Source: Ligilactobacillus faecis
Lineage (GTDB): Bacteria; Bacillota; Bacilli; Lactobacillales; Lactobacillaceae
Direction of reading: 5' to 3'
NCBI RefSeq assembly: GCF_029889745.1
Contig: NZ_CP123639.1
Coordinates: 1,717,501-1,781,500, forward strand
Length of the DNA: 64,000 nucleotides
Positions within the stretch are counted from its first letter, which is position 1, and every line of letters starts with the position of its first letter. Positions 8,446 through 17,700 of the stretch are shown piece by piece. The notes beneath the pieces are model-generated. The model saw nothing but the letters and a program-made list of their open reading frames with translations. It was not told where the DNA came from and searched no databases. The position numbers were made by a program, and so were the translations under genes.

Positions 8446-8552
8446 ATTGCCTTGTATGCTTCGGTACTTGCTAAGATGATCTTATCCAGCTTGTACGCTA
8501 GCACTAAGAGCAACGAAAGCAAAACGCTGTTCCTTTCTGTATTGAATTCCAT
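8421..8552 (-). CDS. Small hydrophobic peptide, candidate type I toxin, module 1 (43 aa)
   Basis: It begins MEFNTERNSVLLSLLLVLAY and ends AYKAIKKANRRK. The ATG at 8552 is preferred over an in-frame Met 21 codons upstream because it follows taggtggtgag at good spacing. There is one hydrophobic segment (about residues 9-18) and a strongly basic C-terminus. The C-terminal AY..IKKAN pattern recurs in the peptides of the other two modules. The last codons lie inside the shared bidirectional terminator with the opposite small RNA, the layout of Fst/TxpA-like type I systems. Toxicity is inferred only. Confidence 0.5.
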   Translation of the reverse strand: MEFNTERNSVLLSLLLVLAYKLDKIILASTEAYKAIKKANRRK

Positions 8553-8728
8553 AAACTCACCACCTAACGTGTATTGATTAGTTGAATAGGCGTGCTTTAT
8601 GTTCCAATACTCCACTAAGTCACGTCAAAGGGTAGCTAGCCCTTATCTGTCGACCTACTTATATTGTGTATGAAATGCAATATAATTACAAGAATTTATA
8701 GCGTTATTTTTGTATTAGTTATTAAGAG

Positions 8729-8866
8729 CTATAAGATTTTAAGCAATAACCAAAATGATAGCCATATCACATCGGTCATGATAAATGGCTCTGTAAAGTC
8801 TAATAGTTTAGTCAATGCTTCGGCTACTTTGTCAAGTAACTGTTCTACTGGTGTCTTATCGTCCAT
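8729..8866 (-). CDS. Small protein with C-terminal membrane segment, 45 aa, unknown
   Basis: A minus-strand frame beginning MDDKTPVEQLLDKVAEALTK, with an amphipathic N-terminal half and a hydrophobic end (VIWLSFWLLLKIL). An aaagga ribosome binding site lies about 9 bases upstream of the ATG. It could be a phage- or plasmid-derived peptide like its neighbours; I do not recognise the family. A further very short hydrophobic frame (LEFIIILVIVTVINIYLKRR, TTG start) lies upstream on the same strand near 8966-9031 and is too short to call. Confidence 0.35.
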   Translation of the reverse strand: MDDKTPVEQLLDKVAEALTKLLDFTEPFIMTDVIWLSFWLLLKIL

Positions 8867-9101
8867 TGTCTAATTCCTTTAGTCTCTGGTGTATCAGCAA
8901 TCCTAAACGCTATAAATCGTACTTATTGTTGATATGTCTGGTGTAAAACTTAGCATATCAATGCCGACGTTTCAAATAAATATTGATCACTGTGACGATT
9001 ACAAGAATGATGATAAATTCTAACAAGTGAGATCATTCCTTATCTTTGTAAGACGTAAGTTTTGTGCCTGTTGTCATGTCCGTGGTCTGAGCAAACAAGG
9101 C

Positions 9102-9293
9102 CTAAGCTTCAGTTACATATACAGAAGTTCGTGCGCTACTTAGTCTGATAAGTTCTTCAATTTGCCACTTCATTAATTTTTGAATAAAGCGCGCTTTAAT
9201 AATTGTCTTGTAGTGATCACCTAAAGTATCAAGAAATGCATCGACGAACTCTAAAACTTGTCTTGTGTTAGATCTGTTGACGTTAATTTCCTC
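9102..9293 (-). pseudogene. Decayed minus-strand open frame
   Basis: An uninterrupted minus-strand frame of about 63 codons with no convincing start. It contains TRQVLEFVDAFLDTLGDHY and FIQKLMKWQIEELIRLSSAR, a helical, protein-like composition. The upstream end runs into the 45-bp repeat copy 2. It looks like a leftover of a mobile-element gene; no family recognised. Confidence 0.25.
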
Positions 9294-9295
9294 CC

Positions 9296-9340
9296 CCCAG
9301 ATATGTCTATTAAACCGTTTGTTTGAAAAATAAATGATTT
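9296..9340 (+). repeat. 45-bp direct repeat, copy 2
   Basis: The same 45 bases as 7691-7735 with one mismatch. It includes a TTGAAA at 9323-9328 followed 15 bases later by TATACT (9344-9349), so it probably supplies the promoter of the ACT-domain fragment that starts at 9384. Confidence 0.75.
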
Positions 9341-9383
9341 TGTTATACTATTGTAAGACTTTTAGAGATAAAGGTGGATCAAA

Positions 9384-9536
9384 ATGGAGTTAAAAAAGAT
9401 CGCAACTATCCTAGCTGAAAATGAGATCGGACTTTTTGCGATCTCGACCTATAATACAGATTACATTTTAACTAAAGAAAAAGACTATTTCCGTGCACTT
9501 GAAGTGTTGAAAGAAGCGGGATATAAGATCGTATAA
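9384..9536 (+). CDS. ACT-domain protein fragment (50 aa)
   Basis: It begins MELKKIATILAENEIGLFAI, continues STYNTDYILTKEKDYFRAL and ends EAGYKIV. This matches the C-terminal part of the small two-ACT-domain proteins of Firmicutes (pattern I..FAISTY.TDYILVKE). Those proteins are usually about 130 aa, so only one ACT half is left, although it has a good aaggtgg ribosome binding site and promoter. It is either a truncated relic or a minimal single-domain version. Confidence 0.55.
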   Translation: MELKKIATILAENEIGLFAISTYNTDYILTKEKDYFRALEVLKEAGYKIV

Positions 9537-9613
9537 GTAAAGTTTGAAAGTTTTGGATACGAGTGTTACGATAGACGATAGCTAATTGGGGTGTACTACT
9601 TCGGTATACACTT

Positions 9614-9645
9614 AGGTGGATCGGATGTTTCTGATCCACTTTTTT
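9614..9645 (+). terminator. Intrinsic terminator after the ACT fragment
   Basis: gtggatc pairs with gatccac across a 10-base loop and is followed by six T residues. Confidence 0.65.
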
Positions 9646-9737
9646 GATTGAAAAAGGATCCATAGGTGCACCCATTATTGATAGATCACTTTTGATGCAA
9701 GTATTTTTGAGTTAATTGTTAAAAAAGACTGAAATCC

Positions 9738-9766
9738 TTGCTAAAAGTAGCTAAAAAATGTAATAT
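9738..9766 (+). promoter_or_regulatory. Promoter of small RNA in module 2
   Basis: TTGCTA at 9738-9743 and TAATAT at 9761-9766 with a 17-base spacer, at the same distance from the downstream hairpin as in modules 1 and 3. Confidence 0.55.
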
Positions 9767-9772
9767 GAATAA

Positions 9773-9878
9773 GTGAAAAAAGGACTAAGTAGTTGCCGCT
9801 ACTTAGTCCCTACGTGGATTATTAAAAGCTTTGGTTAGTTAGCTAATTACGATTTTTAAAGTCGTGATTAGCTTTTTT
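9773..9878 (+). ncRNA. Candidate antisense small RNA, module 2
   Basis: A perfect 11-bp 5' hairpin (ggactaagtag/ctacttagtcc) is followed by the conserved element acgtggattattaaaag and a terminator (gctaattacgat..gtcgtgattagc plus T6). It overlaps the end of a minus-strand hydrophobic peptide gene. A near copy of the conserved element occurs in the leader of that peptide's mRNA (10014-10036), giving the RNA a second place to pair, as direct repeats do in Fst-type loci. Confidence 0.5.
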
Positions 9879-9970
9879 ATTATCACGTAAACCCGTGCCA
9901 CTGTTAGTGTTAATTGAGATACGCTCAATACTAACGTCGGTAAGGCAATGATAATGTAGACGATCAACAA
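9839..9970 (-). CDS. Small hydrophobic peptide, candidate type I toxin, module 2 (43 aa)
   Basis: A TTG start at 9970 lies 9 bases after agagg; the peptide begins MLIVYIIIALPTLVLSVSQL and ends with a basic IIKK-containing tail. Module 3 encodes VYIIIALP.LV followed by a similar segment in the equivalent frame although the DNA has changed, which suggests this frame was selected. An alternative ATG frame gives an unrelated hydrophilic 53-aa protein not conserved in module 3. It overlaps the terminator of the opposite small RNA. Start codon and toxicity are uncertain. Confidence 0.4.
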   Translation of the reverse strand: MLIVYIIIALPTLVLSVSQLTLTVARVYVIIKKLITTLKIVIS

Positions 9971-10029
9971 CCGTCTTAACCTCTGCTCTTATCCTAGTTA
10001 TCATGCCTAGTCACTCCCTCCGTGAATTA

Positions 10030-10659
10030 TTGAAGGTGAAAAGTTTGATAAGATCGATATTTCAGCTGATGCTACAGGTGATATGGTTCGTTACTATATA
10101 GCAAGGACCATTGATGAATATGGTAGGCTTCTATTTTCTCACACGAAATGACACCTAATTTTGACGGTGAGATCTATTTAGATGGACTAGGGCGTCGTCC
10201 TGCTATCGGAGTGGAACTATTGCTGAGGGCTTACTTCAAGCACCTTGAACTAAAACGCCTGGAACCTATACTTTGAATACAGTACTTACGTTTGAGTCAG
10301 ATGAACGGATGACAAACAAGAGACCGGCACGCTTCCAGACACGTGAAGAGCTGCAAGAATACATTCAGGGCTTTTGCAGATGACAATGCCAAATTGGAAA
10401 ACTCACTACATGAGTTTTAGCTGAACAATACATAGAGTAGATTTTAAAGCAAGTGTACGTGATTGAGCTTAATAGTGATCACGAATTAAACTAAAGTAGT
10501 GCTCGAACTGAGGAGAATGATACAGAATTACCACAAACTGGAGATAAAAGTGCCTTTATTGGATCTGTTTTGGTAGCTTTGGGCACTGTGTCTGCTGCAT
10601 TAGGCCTTATCGTTTTTAGAAGAAAAGATAAGGCAAGAGAACGTGATACAAATAAGTAA
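10030..10659 (+). pseudogene. Remnant of an LPXTG cell-wall-anchored surface protein
   Basis: The 3' end encodes a complete sortase sorting signal: TELPQTG (LPQTG at 10528-10542), a hydrophobic segment VLVALGTVSAALGLIVF and a basic tail FRRKDK before TAA at 10657-10659. Upstream are protein-like fragments in different frames (EKFDKIDISADATGDMVRYY; PGTYTLNTVLTFESDERM), interrupted by stops, consistent with a decayed adhesin or mucus-binding type protein. No start or ribosome binding site remains. The former ligand cannot be told. Confidence 0.7.
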
Positions 10660-10670
10660 TTAGAACTTTA

Positions 10671-10708
10671 GATAGCCTGATCCTTGATATTTTTGGGTCA
10701 GGCTATTT
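10671..10708 (+). terminator. Terminator after the LPXTG remnant
   Basis: atagcctga pairs with tcaggctat across an AT-rich loop and is followed by T4. It survives although the gene is broken. Confidence 0.7.
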
Positions 10709-10808
10709 TGATTTTATAGTGAGCCAGGGTAGCTAGAGAAATATCGTTTATATGAAGAAACCGCATTCATGATATAATTAAGATGATTCTGATTTTGAAA
10801 GTGTGTGA

Positions 10809-12623
10809 ATGTTTATGGCGACAACTATTGAAGTTAATAAAAAGAGTGTTAAGCAGCTGCTTGAGACAGGAAAGGAAAAAAAGTTTATTATTCCTGAATA
10901 TCAACGACCATATGCTTGGTCGGATGAACAGATCCAGGTATTATTTGATGACCTAGTTGAATATACTGTTAATAATAATGAAAGTACTTATTTTCTCGGA
11001 ACGATCGTTGCTTATGAAAATGACGATAAAGTTCAAGAAATTATCGATGGACAGCAACGTATAACGACTTTACTTTTACTACTCAGAGCTATTTATTCAA
11101 AGCTCGAACATAGTTCAGAAAAGCAAGCGGTATATTTAAAAAGCCAAATTGAGCCAGCGATTTGGGAACAAGACGATCTTACTGGTGAAGTGAAATTTGA
11201 TAAAATTCTTATCACATCAAGAGTGATGGGAGATGATGGAAACCAGGAATTTGCAGATATACTTGTAACAGGGAAAGCAGATTCTAAATATAACAGTAAT
11301 TATACTAAGAACTATGTGCAACTCCAAAATTTAATAAATGAATATGCTACTAGTGACCCACTATCATTCTATCGATTTATCAGTAATATTTTAAATAAAG
11401 CTATTCTGCTCCCGATCACAGCAGATTCCCAAGATACTGCATTAACTATTTTTTCCACCCTTAATGATCGTGGTCTAGCTTTATCTGATGCCGATATTTT
11501 TAAAGCTAAGATGTATAATCATTTAGATACTCAAAAAAAGAAAGACTTTATTGAAGAATGGCAACGTCTTGATGAAGAAGCTACGAATGTGGGTGAAAGC
11601 ATTCAAAGATTATTTTATTATTATATGTTTTACCTAAGGGCGAGCGAAAATGATCGGAATACTACGACGCCAGGGATCCGTAAATTTTATTCCAAAAATA
11701 ACTTCGAACACCTCTATTCTGATGATGTGATGAAGAATTTAAAAACAATTTTAAATCTTTGGTCTGTGATCAATAACAGAAGTTTGTTAGATGAACCTTG
11801 GTCTGAAAATATTAAGATCCAACAAGTTCTAGATGGACTTACTTCATATCCAAATGAGTTTTGGAAATATCCTGTAGTTATTTATTACTTAAGGTATCAT
11901 TCTCGAGAAGATTTTGAAGTTAAATTCTTAACTTTTTTGCGGAGATTGCTGGCTGTTTTATCCGCTCTCTATATTGTTAAACCAACAATAAATGCAGTTA
12001 AAAGGAATATATTAAATTTAAATGCAGAAATTATCACATCTCCAACGCCTAAATTTGACTTTAATTCTATTGATGAGAAAGAATTAAAGGATAAAATAAA
12101 GCATGCACATAGAAATACAGTAAGAATGATTCTTAAGATGATAGCTTATCAACATCAAGAAGAGCTATTGCCAGAAAAATGGGAAATTGAACATATTTTC
12201 CCGCGAAAATGGCAGTCAAGTTATGTTCAAGTGGCTTCTGATGATGAAGTTAGAGAGCTTGTCGAGCATATTGGGAATAAAATTCCGTTTGAAAAGAAAC
12301 TTAATATCATAGCTAGCAATAATTACTTTGCTAAAAAGAAAGAGAGTTATCAAAAATCAAAAGTAGAAATTTTACGTGAGTTAGCTAAAGAAAATGCGGA
12401 TTGGGGACTCGATGAGATCCGCGAACGTGATATTCGTATTTCAGATGAATTTTTTGCGCTACTAAGTGATTGGGGTTTAAATCGTGTAGATAATCAGACT
12501 AAAGAAGAGTTGACACATATTCCAGCAGAACGAAAAAGTGACTATCAAAATTTTATCAAGATGTTCAAAATGAAAGATTCAAACGAATCCAGAAAGAAAT
12601 TTTTAGAAATAAAACCAAGTTAA
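10809..12623 (+). CDS. GmrSD/BrxU-like type IV restriction protein (DUF262 + DUF1524 HNH)
   Basis: A 604-aa protein with both halves of the GmrSD family. The N-terminal DUF262 domain (about 10-260) has IIPEYQRPYAWSDEQI and the nucleotide-binding DGQQRITTLLLL. The C-terminal DUF1524 domain (about 440-560) has the HNH motif WEIEHIFPRKW with HIGNK and a distal Asn/Lys segment (NNYFAKKKESYQKS). Such enzymes cut DNA carrying modified cytosines, and BrxU, a family member, is found beside BREX systems, as here (BREX starts 0.9 kb downstream). A TATAAT at 10773-10778 is the likely -10. The ATG at 10809 is used, 8 bases after gaaag; ATG 10815 is an alternative. Ile codons are mostly ATT/ATA, unlike the core genes. 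It has its own terminator, so it is a separate defence unit. Confidence 0.8.
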   Translation: MFMATTIEVNKKSVKQLLETGKEKKFIIPEYQRPYAWSDEQIQVLFDDLVEYTVNNNESTYFLGTIVAYENDDKVQEIIDGQQRITTLLLLLRAIYSKLEHSSEKQAVYLKSQIEPAIWEQDDLTGEVKFDKILITSRVMGDDGNQEFADILVTGKADSKYNSNYTKNYVQLQNLINEYATSDPLSFYRFISNILNKAILLPITADSQDTALTIFSTLNDRGLALSDADIFKAKMYNHLDTQKKKDFIEEWQRLDEEATNVGESIQRLFYYYMFYLRASENDRNTTTPGIRKFYSKNNFEHLYSDDVMKNLKTILNLWSVINNRSLLDEPWSENIKIQQVLDGLTSYPNEFWKYPVVIYYLRYHSREDFEVKFLTFLRRLLAVLSALYIVKPTINAVKRNILNLNAEIITSPTPKFDFNSIDEKELKDKIKHAHRNTVRMILKMIAYQHQEELLPEKWEIEHIFPRKWQSSYVQVASDDEVRELVEHIGNKIPFEKKLNIIASNNYFAKKKESYQKSKVEILRELAKENADWGLDEIRERDIRISDEFFALLSDWGLNRVDNQTKEELTHIPAERKSDYQNFIKMFKMKDSNESRKKFLEIKPS

Positions 12624-12707
12624 GCTTTTAAAGGTAAAAGAAAATCGGTATGATTTTTGATAAATCTGGGATGTTTATATTGGAAAGAAAAGATGTGTAG
12701 TTGTATG

Positions 12708-12737
12708 ACCTGATCGGTAATATGATCAGGTTTTTTT
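12708..12737 (+). terminator. Terminator after the GmrSD-like gene
   Basis: acctgatc pairs with gatcaggt across an 8-base loop followed by T7. Confidence 0.8.
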
Positions 12738-12874
12738 ATAAAAATCATAGTTTGTACATCTAGAAAGAAAGTAGTAGTAATATGTATCAAGAATATTTTG
12801 CAATATATTTAAGCCACTGAACAAAAAGTATTTTTTAGGAAAAATATTTAAAAAATCAATGTGAGGTGTTTATC

Positions 12875-13360
12875 ATGGAAAAGAAATTAGATATTGAATT
12901 AGTTAAAGTTCTAACTCAACCGATAGTTCCGCCAGCGCTACACTATGTGACACCACGAAAGATCATGGGCCAAAGTAAGTGGAATAAGTTGAAAAAAGAA
13001 TATCGCTTATTAGCTGATCACCACTGTATGATCTGTCAACGTTACGTTAGCCATACACCGGGAGACTGGCTAGAACTTCACGAGCGTTATGAGTATGATT
13101 TTGAGAACTTAGTCCAAAAGCTAGTGGGTTACGTCTCGATCTGTCACGAATGTCACATGTTTATCCATCAAGGCTTGTTAAGGATCCAGTTGCAAAGTGG
13201 TGAGATCTCAGCAGAAAATTATCAAAAGATCTTAGATAAGGGTAATGGATTATTACGGCAGTTTGGTTTACAGAAAATTACTTATCCAAATGAAGAAGTA
13301 TTTTTGAGCTCAGATTGGAAGCTAGATTTTGACGGAAAGTTATATGGGGAATATTTGTAA
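12875..13360 (+). CDS. Zinc-finger/HNH-like protein, unknown function
   Basis: A 161-aa protein with two CxxC pairs, CMICQRYV and, about 38 residues later, CHECHMFIH, with LELHERY between them. The Cys-Cys ... LHE ... CxxCH arrangement is that of HNH-type zinc-bound folds. The ATG at 12875 is chosen because it lies 7 bases after gaggtg; a GTG three codons upstream overlaps that ribosome binding site. Codon use (many ATC Ile codons, GATC-rich) is host-like, unlike the GmrSD gene before it and the BREX genes after it, so it may be an older resident gene or a nuclease accessory. No function is assigned. Confidence 0.55.
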   Translation: MEKKLDIELVKVLTQPIVPPALHYVTPRKIMGQSKWNKLKKEYRLLADHHCMICQRYVSHTPGDWLELHERYEYDFENLVQKLVGYVSICHECHMFIHQGLLRIQLQSGEISAENYQKILDKGNGLLRQFGLQKITYPNEEVFLSSDWKLDFDGKLYGEYL

Positions 13361-13465
13361 ATCTAGCAATGAAATATGTTAGATATACTAGAAGTTTATA
13401 ATATATTCACTTATAATACATATAGTTTTTAGAATATTGTTACTCTAGAATTTATAAAAATGGTC

Positions 13466-13471
13466 TATAAT
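13466..13471 (+). promoter_or_regulatory. Likely -10 element of the BREX operon
   Basis: A perfect TATAAT lies 44 bases before the brxA ATG; no good -35 lies at 16-18 bases. The 13361-13515 gap is otherwise AT-rich with no visible feature. Confidence 0.4.
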
Positions 13472-13515
13472 TAAGTTTGTCCAAGGTAATATAAAGAACT
13501 GGAGAGAAATTTTAG

Positions 13516-14118
13516 ATGGTTAAAAAAATATATAGTGCCGGTCTAGTTTCACGAAGATTCTGGTTTTATGAATTTAAGCAATATATAAATATGCTTAATG
13601 AAGGAAAAACTGATGTGGAAATTAAACATTTGAATGAAGAAGCTAATATTTTTGGTGCTGTTAGCCAGAATCGAGCAAGGGATATTTATAATACCTGTAA
13701 GAGAAGAACTGAAATTTTAGGGAATGATATGCAAAAATTATTTCCGGAATTGGATATTGATAATCAGAAAATAATACTACTAATAGCAGTATTATTGTTA
13801 GATGACTTATTTCTTGAATTTGTGGGGGAAGTTTATCAAATGCAAGTACAAAAGGGAATTCTGACATTAACTAATACTGACTATAAGGCTTTTTTTTCTG
13901 AAAAGCAAAGAACTAATGATATAGTTTCTACCTGGAAACCATATACATACAGCCGATTAGGTAGTAGCTATCGCACATATTTGCTTGAAGTAGGTCTTAT
14001 TCGTGATAATAAAGTACATGATATTATTACGCCAAAGATTATTGATATTAAAGTGATATCTTGGTTGAGAGATATAAATCGTTGGGATATTGCTAAGGCA
14101 TTGATCGGAGGAAATTAA
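13516..14118 (+). CDS. brxA: BREX protein BrxA
   Basis: A 200-aa protein, the usual BrxA length, first in a type 1 BREX operon. It carries the family pattern YSAGLVSRRFWFYEFKQYI near the N-terminus, SQNRARDIYNTCKRRTEIL, and a C-terminal winged-helix-like part with WKPYTYSRLGSSYRTYLLEVGLI. BrxA is a small NusB-like DNA-binding protein whose exact role in BREX is unsettled. The ATG follows ggagag. The gene is 3 bases from brxB and so translationally linked. AT-rich codon use marks the start of the acquired island. Confidence 0.9.
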   Translation: MVKKIYSAGLVSRRFWFYEFKQYINMLNEGKTDVEIKHLNEEANIFGAVSQNRARDIYNTCKRRTEILGNDMQKLFPELDIDNQKIILLIAVLLLDDLFLEFVGEVYQMQVQKGILTLTNTDYKAFFSEKQRTNDIVSTWKPYTYSRLGSSYRTYLLEVGLIRDNKVHDIITPKIIDIKVISWLRDINRWDIAKALIGGN

Positions 14119-14121
14119 AAG

Positions 14122-14709
14122 TTGAAAAAAACGTTGGAACAGAGTTTTTCTGTGCTTGATAATACGATTAAATCTGATGATTTTCTAACAAATAGAGGAC
14201 TTGGAAATGAGGTGGGATATTATATTTTTGATTATGATCCTAAAGATGAGTTACGAGTTAGAGATCATGTTCGAGAATTAGAAAATAGGAATTTACCATC
14301 AGCTGATGGTTATATTCTTCAAGTATTTAATCTGTATAAGATTATGATGGATCTACTTGAAAGTAAAAAGTACTTAAATATAATTGAGAAGTGGGAAAAA
14401 AAACACGACATTATGTTTATTGCTACTCGAATAAATAGACTGTTGAAAATGGAAGAGTTTGATGATAGTGAAATGTACTTTACAAAGTATATTACAGACA
14501 GAGTGCAGGAAAATTCGGTAGTTATTTTGACTGGTATAGGTGAAATATATCCATTAGTTAGGGCTCATTCTGTTTTAAATAAGATGCATCTAGTTTACAC
14601 TAAGAGACCAGTTATTATGATGTATCCAGGTGAGTATGATCGATTAAGGTTAACTATACTAAATACAAACAGGGATGCTAACTACTATAGAGCTTTTAGA
14701 ATTCATTAG
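14122..14709 (+). CDS. brxB: BREX protein BrxB (DUF1788)
   Basis: A 195-aa protein with DUF1788/BrxB features: NRGLGNEVGYYIFDYDPKDEL, SADGYILQVFNLYKIMMDLL, VVILTGIGEIYPLVRAHSVL and PVIMMYPGEYD. It starts at TTG (14122), 9 bases after ggagga at the end of brxA. BrxB is required for BREX defence in type 1 systems; its biochemical role is unclear. It sits between brxA and brxC in canonical order. Confidence 0.9.
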   Translation: MKKTLEQSFSVLDNTIKSDDFLTNRGLGNEVGYYIFDYDPKDELRVRDHVRELENRNLPSADGYILQVFNLYKIMMDLLESKKYLNIIEKWEKKHDIMFIATRINRLLKMEEFDDSEMYFTKYITDRVQENSVVILTGIGEIYPLVRAHSVLNKMHLVYTKRPVIMMYPGEYDRLRLTILNTNRDANYYRAFRIH

Positions 14710-14721
14710 AAGGGGATTACT

Positions 14722-17700
14722 ATGAAAATAAATGAAATGTTTTTAAAAGATATTCACAGAAATATTGAAGGGGTTATTACAGCATCCAAATCAAGTTCCG
14801 AACAAATCTATCAAGAACTTGACGAATATGTTGTAACAAAAGAATTACAAAGTCATTTTAGAACTTTTTTTGATGCATATAAAAAGGGTATTACTAGCAA
14901 TACAAGCAAAATGGGTGTTTGGATTCAGGGTTTTTTTGGTTCTGGTAAATCACATTTTCTGAAAATCCTATCTTACATACTTGAAAATAAGGAAATAAAT
15001 GGTAAAAAAGCATTAGATTTCTTTGTTGAAGGTGATGAGCAAACACGCAAGATTAAAGATCCTATGACTATTGCTGATATGGAATTGGCAGTAGATGTTC
15101 CTACGAATGTTATTCTCTTTAATGTAGAATCTAAACATCAAACGGGGATTGAAGAAAAAAATAGTCTAGTAAATGTCTTTTTGAAAGTGTTCAATGATAG
15201 CCTAGGATATTCTACCAATCCAAAGGTCGCTGATCTTGAACGAAGACTTGATAAGGCCGGAAAATACGAAGAATTTAAGCAAGCTTTCAAGGATGAACTA
15301 GGCCTAGAGTGGCTTGATGAAAGACACGAAGTGGATTTTATTCAAGATCCAGTTGTAAATTCTTTAGTAAAAATAGGATTTATGTCGGAGGATTCTGCCA
15401 AAACATGGTTTAACAAATTAGAATCTGAGTATATCATCAGTATTGAAGAATTTGCATTAATGGTTGAAGATTATCTTCAAACAAAGGGAAATAATGAACA
15501 TATTGTCTTCCTAGTAGATGAGATTGGGCAGTATATTGGTGGAAATAGTGATTTAACTTTGCAATTACAAACGATTGTCGAAGAATTAGGAAATAAATCG
15601 CAAGGCAAAGCATGGGTGATTGTAACTAGTCAACAAGCGATTGATAAAATTACTGATATTGCCGGTGCTTCAGCTATGGATTTTTCTAAGATTAAAGGTC
15701 GTTTTGAAACGACTTTATCTCTCTCATCTGCAAATGCAGACGAAGTTATTCAAAAACGTATCCTTGCCAAAAGTAATCCAGCTCAGGAATATTTAGAAGC
15801 TTCATACCCTAATTATGAAAATGATATTAAGTCAATGCTAGTGTTTGAAGAAAGTCCTGAGCTTAAGCTCTATAGTGATGCTAAAAATTTTGCGGATGTA
15901 TATCCATTTATACCATATCAATTTAATTTATTAGCTGATATTTTAACGCAAGTCTCAAAACATTCTATTCAGGGAGCAAACCTCTCGCGTGGTGAGCGCT
16001 CGTTGTTGGCATTTTTTAAGGAAACTGCAGAACGAAATGCAAATAATGAAAGTACGGTGTTAGTATCTTTAGATCAATTCTATCCATCGCTTGAGAAATG
16101 GTTGAATGAAACTGATAATGCGAAAGTAATCAAACAAGCAGAGGAAAATTCACGTATTGTTTCAGATAAAGATGATTATTTTAATGTTGATGTGTTAAAA
16201 GTGCTATTTATGATCAAATATGTAGACCGTAGTATTCGACCTACATTAAATAATATTACGAATTTGATGATTCGTAATATTGATGAAGATAAATTGTCAC
16301 TTAAGAAAAAAGTTGAGTCAGCGCTAAAAATTTTGATCAATGAAAATTTAGTACGCCAAAATTTAGATAGTTATATTTTTCAAACAGATGAAGAACAAGA
16401 AGTTACACGTTTGATAAATAATATCGAAATAAGCGAATCTGACGTTAATAATAGAATTGCACGTGATATCTTAGATGACAAGATAGGACGTAATCAATTT
16501 AACTATAAAAATAAAAATGCAGTAGGACGTGCTTTCGAGAATCGTTATAATTTTATGTACAACTTTTATGTTAACGATTTTGCATATAGAAAAAATAGTA
16601 ATCCTAACTTAGAAGTAAAAGTTATAACTCCAGACTATGTAGAAGTATGGAATAATGAAACACAACTCATTTTGAATAGTACGAAGAACCAGATGTTGAT
16701 TAATTTACCAGTTGATCAAGAATTTATGGATTATGTAAAAACATACTTAAAGGTAGAGAAGTATATTACTACTGCAAGTGTCTCCAGTGCGATTAAAAAT
16801 TTTGTGGCAGTAAAAGCCGAAAAAACAGCTGAAAATCAAGCATTAAATAATTCTATTAATAAACAATTAGATGATTATTTAAAAGAAGCAACGTTCTATT
16901 TTAATAACCAAAAATTAGAAGTTTCTGGTTCAGATTTTAAATCGCATTTAAATGATGCGTTGCAACAGATGGCAAAGCTTGTATACCACAAAAATGATCT
17001 TGTAGATTCAGCAATTTCAGAAGCAGATATAAATAGCCTATTAAAAGACAACGATGGTGAAATTTTAGAACATACAGAAGATAAAAATGTTGTAGATGAT
17101 GTGAAAAGATATATTCAATTACAACAGCAGCAACAAAAAACCGTAACAATGAAAACGTTGCGTAATAACTACCTTAGAGAACCGTATGGATTTGTAAACG
17201 AAGATCTAGAATGGGCTATTGCGAGGTTATTTAAGTCAGGTAATATTAGCCTTTTTAAAAATGCAATACCGCTAGATATGAATTCAGACATTAGTGAAGT
17301 TTCCCAAGCTATTTTTGATCGTAAAAAACCTGAGAAAATTCGAATTGAATTTCGTCAAAAAGCTAATGCTAATCAAAAGAAATTAGTTCGTGAATTAGGT
17401 GAAGAATTATTTCAAAGTAGAAATATTGTTGATGATAATAACGATGATAAGACGCGAGCAAATTTTGTAGAAAAAGTAAGATTTATGATTTCCTCGTTAG
17501 AAAATTTCAAAGATACATCAAAATATTATTATCCGCAATCAAGTGATGTTGATAACGCAATTGAGCTTTTATCAAAAATTGTGAATGTTCGTGATACAAA
17601 ATCATTTTTTGAAGTGTTGACTATTAATGAGGATGAACTCTTTGATTGGGCTGAAGATTATGAAGATATTCATAACTTCCATAAGAGCAATCAAAAGAAG

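Noticed and set aside
8664-8873. Plus-strand 69-codon ORF
   Set aside because: It overlaps a minus-strand frame with a better ribosome binding site and composition; the plus frame has no ribosome binding site.
9472-9675. Minus-strand 67-codon ORF
   Set aside because: It overlaps the ACT-domain fragment and its terminator; no ribosome binding site.
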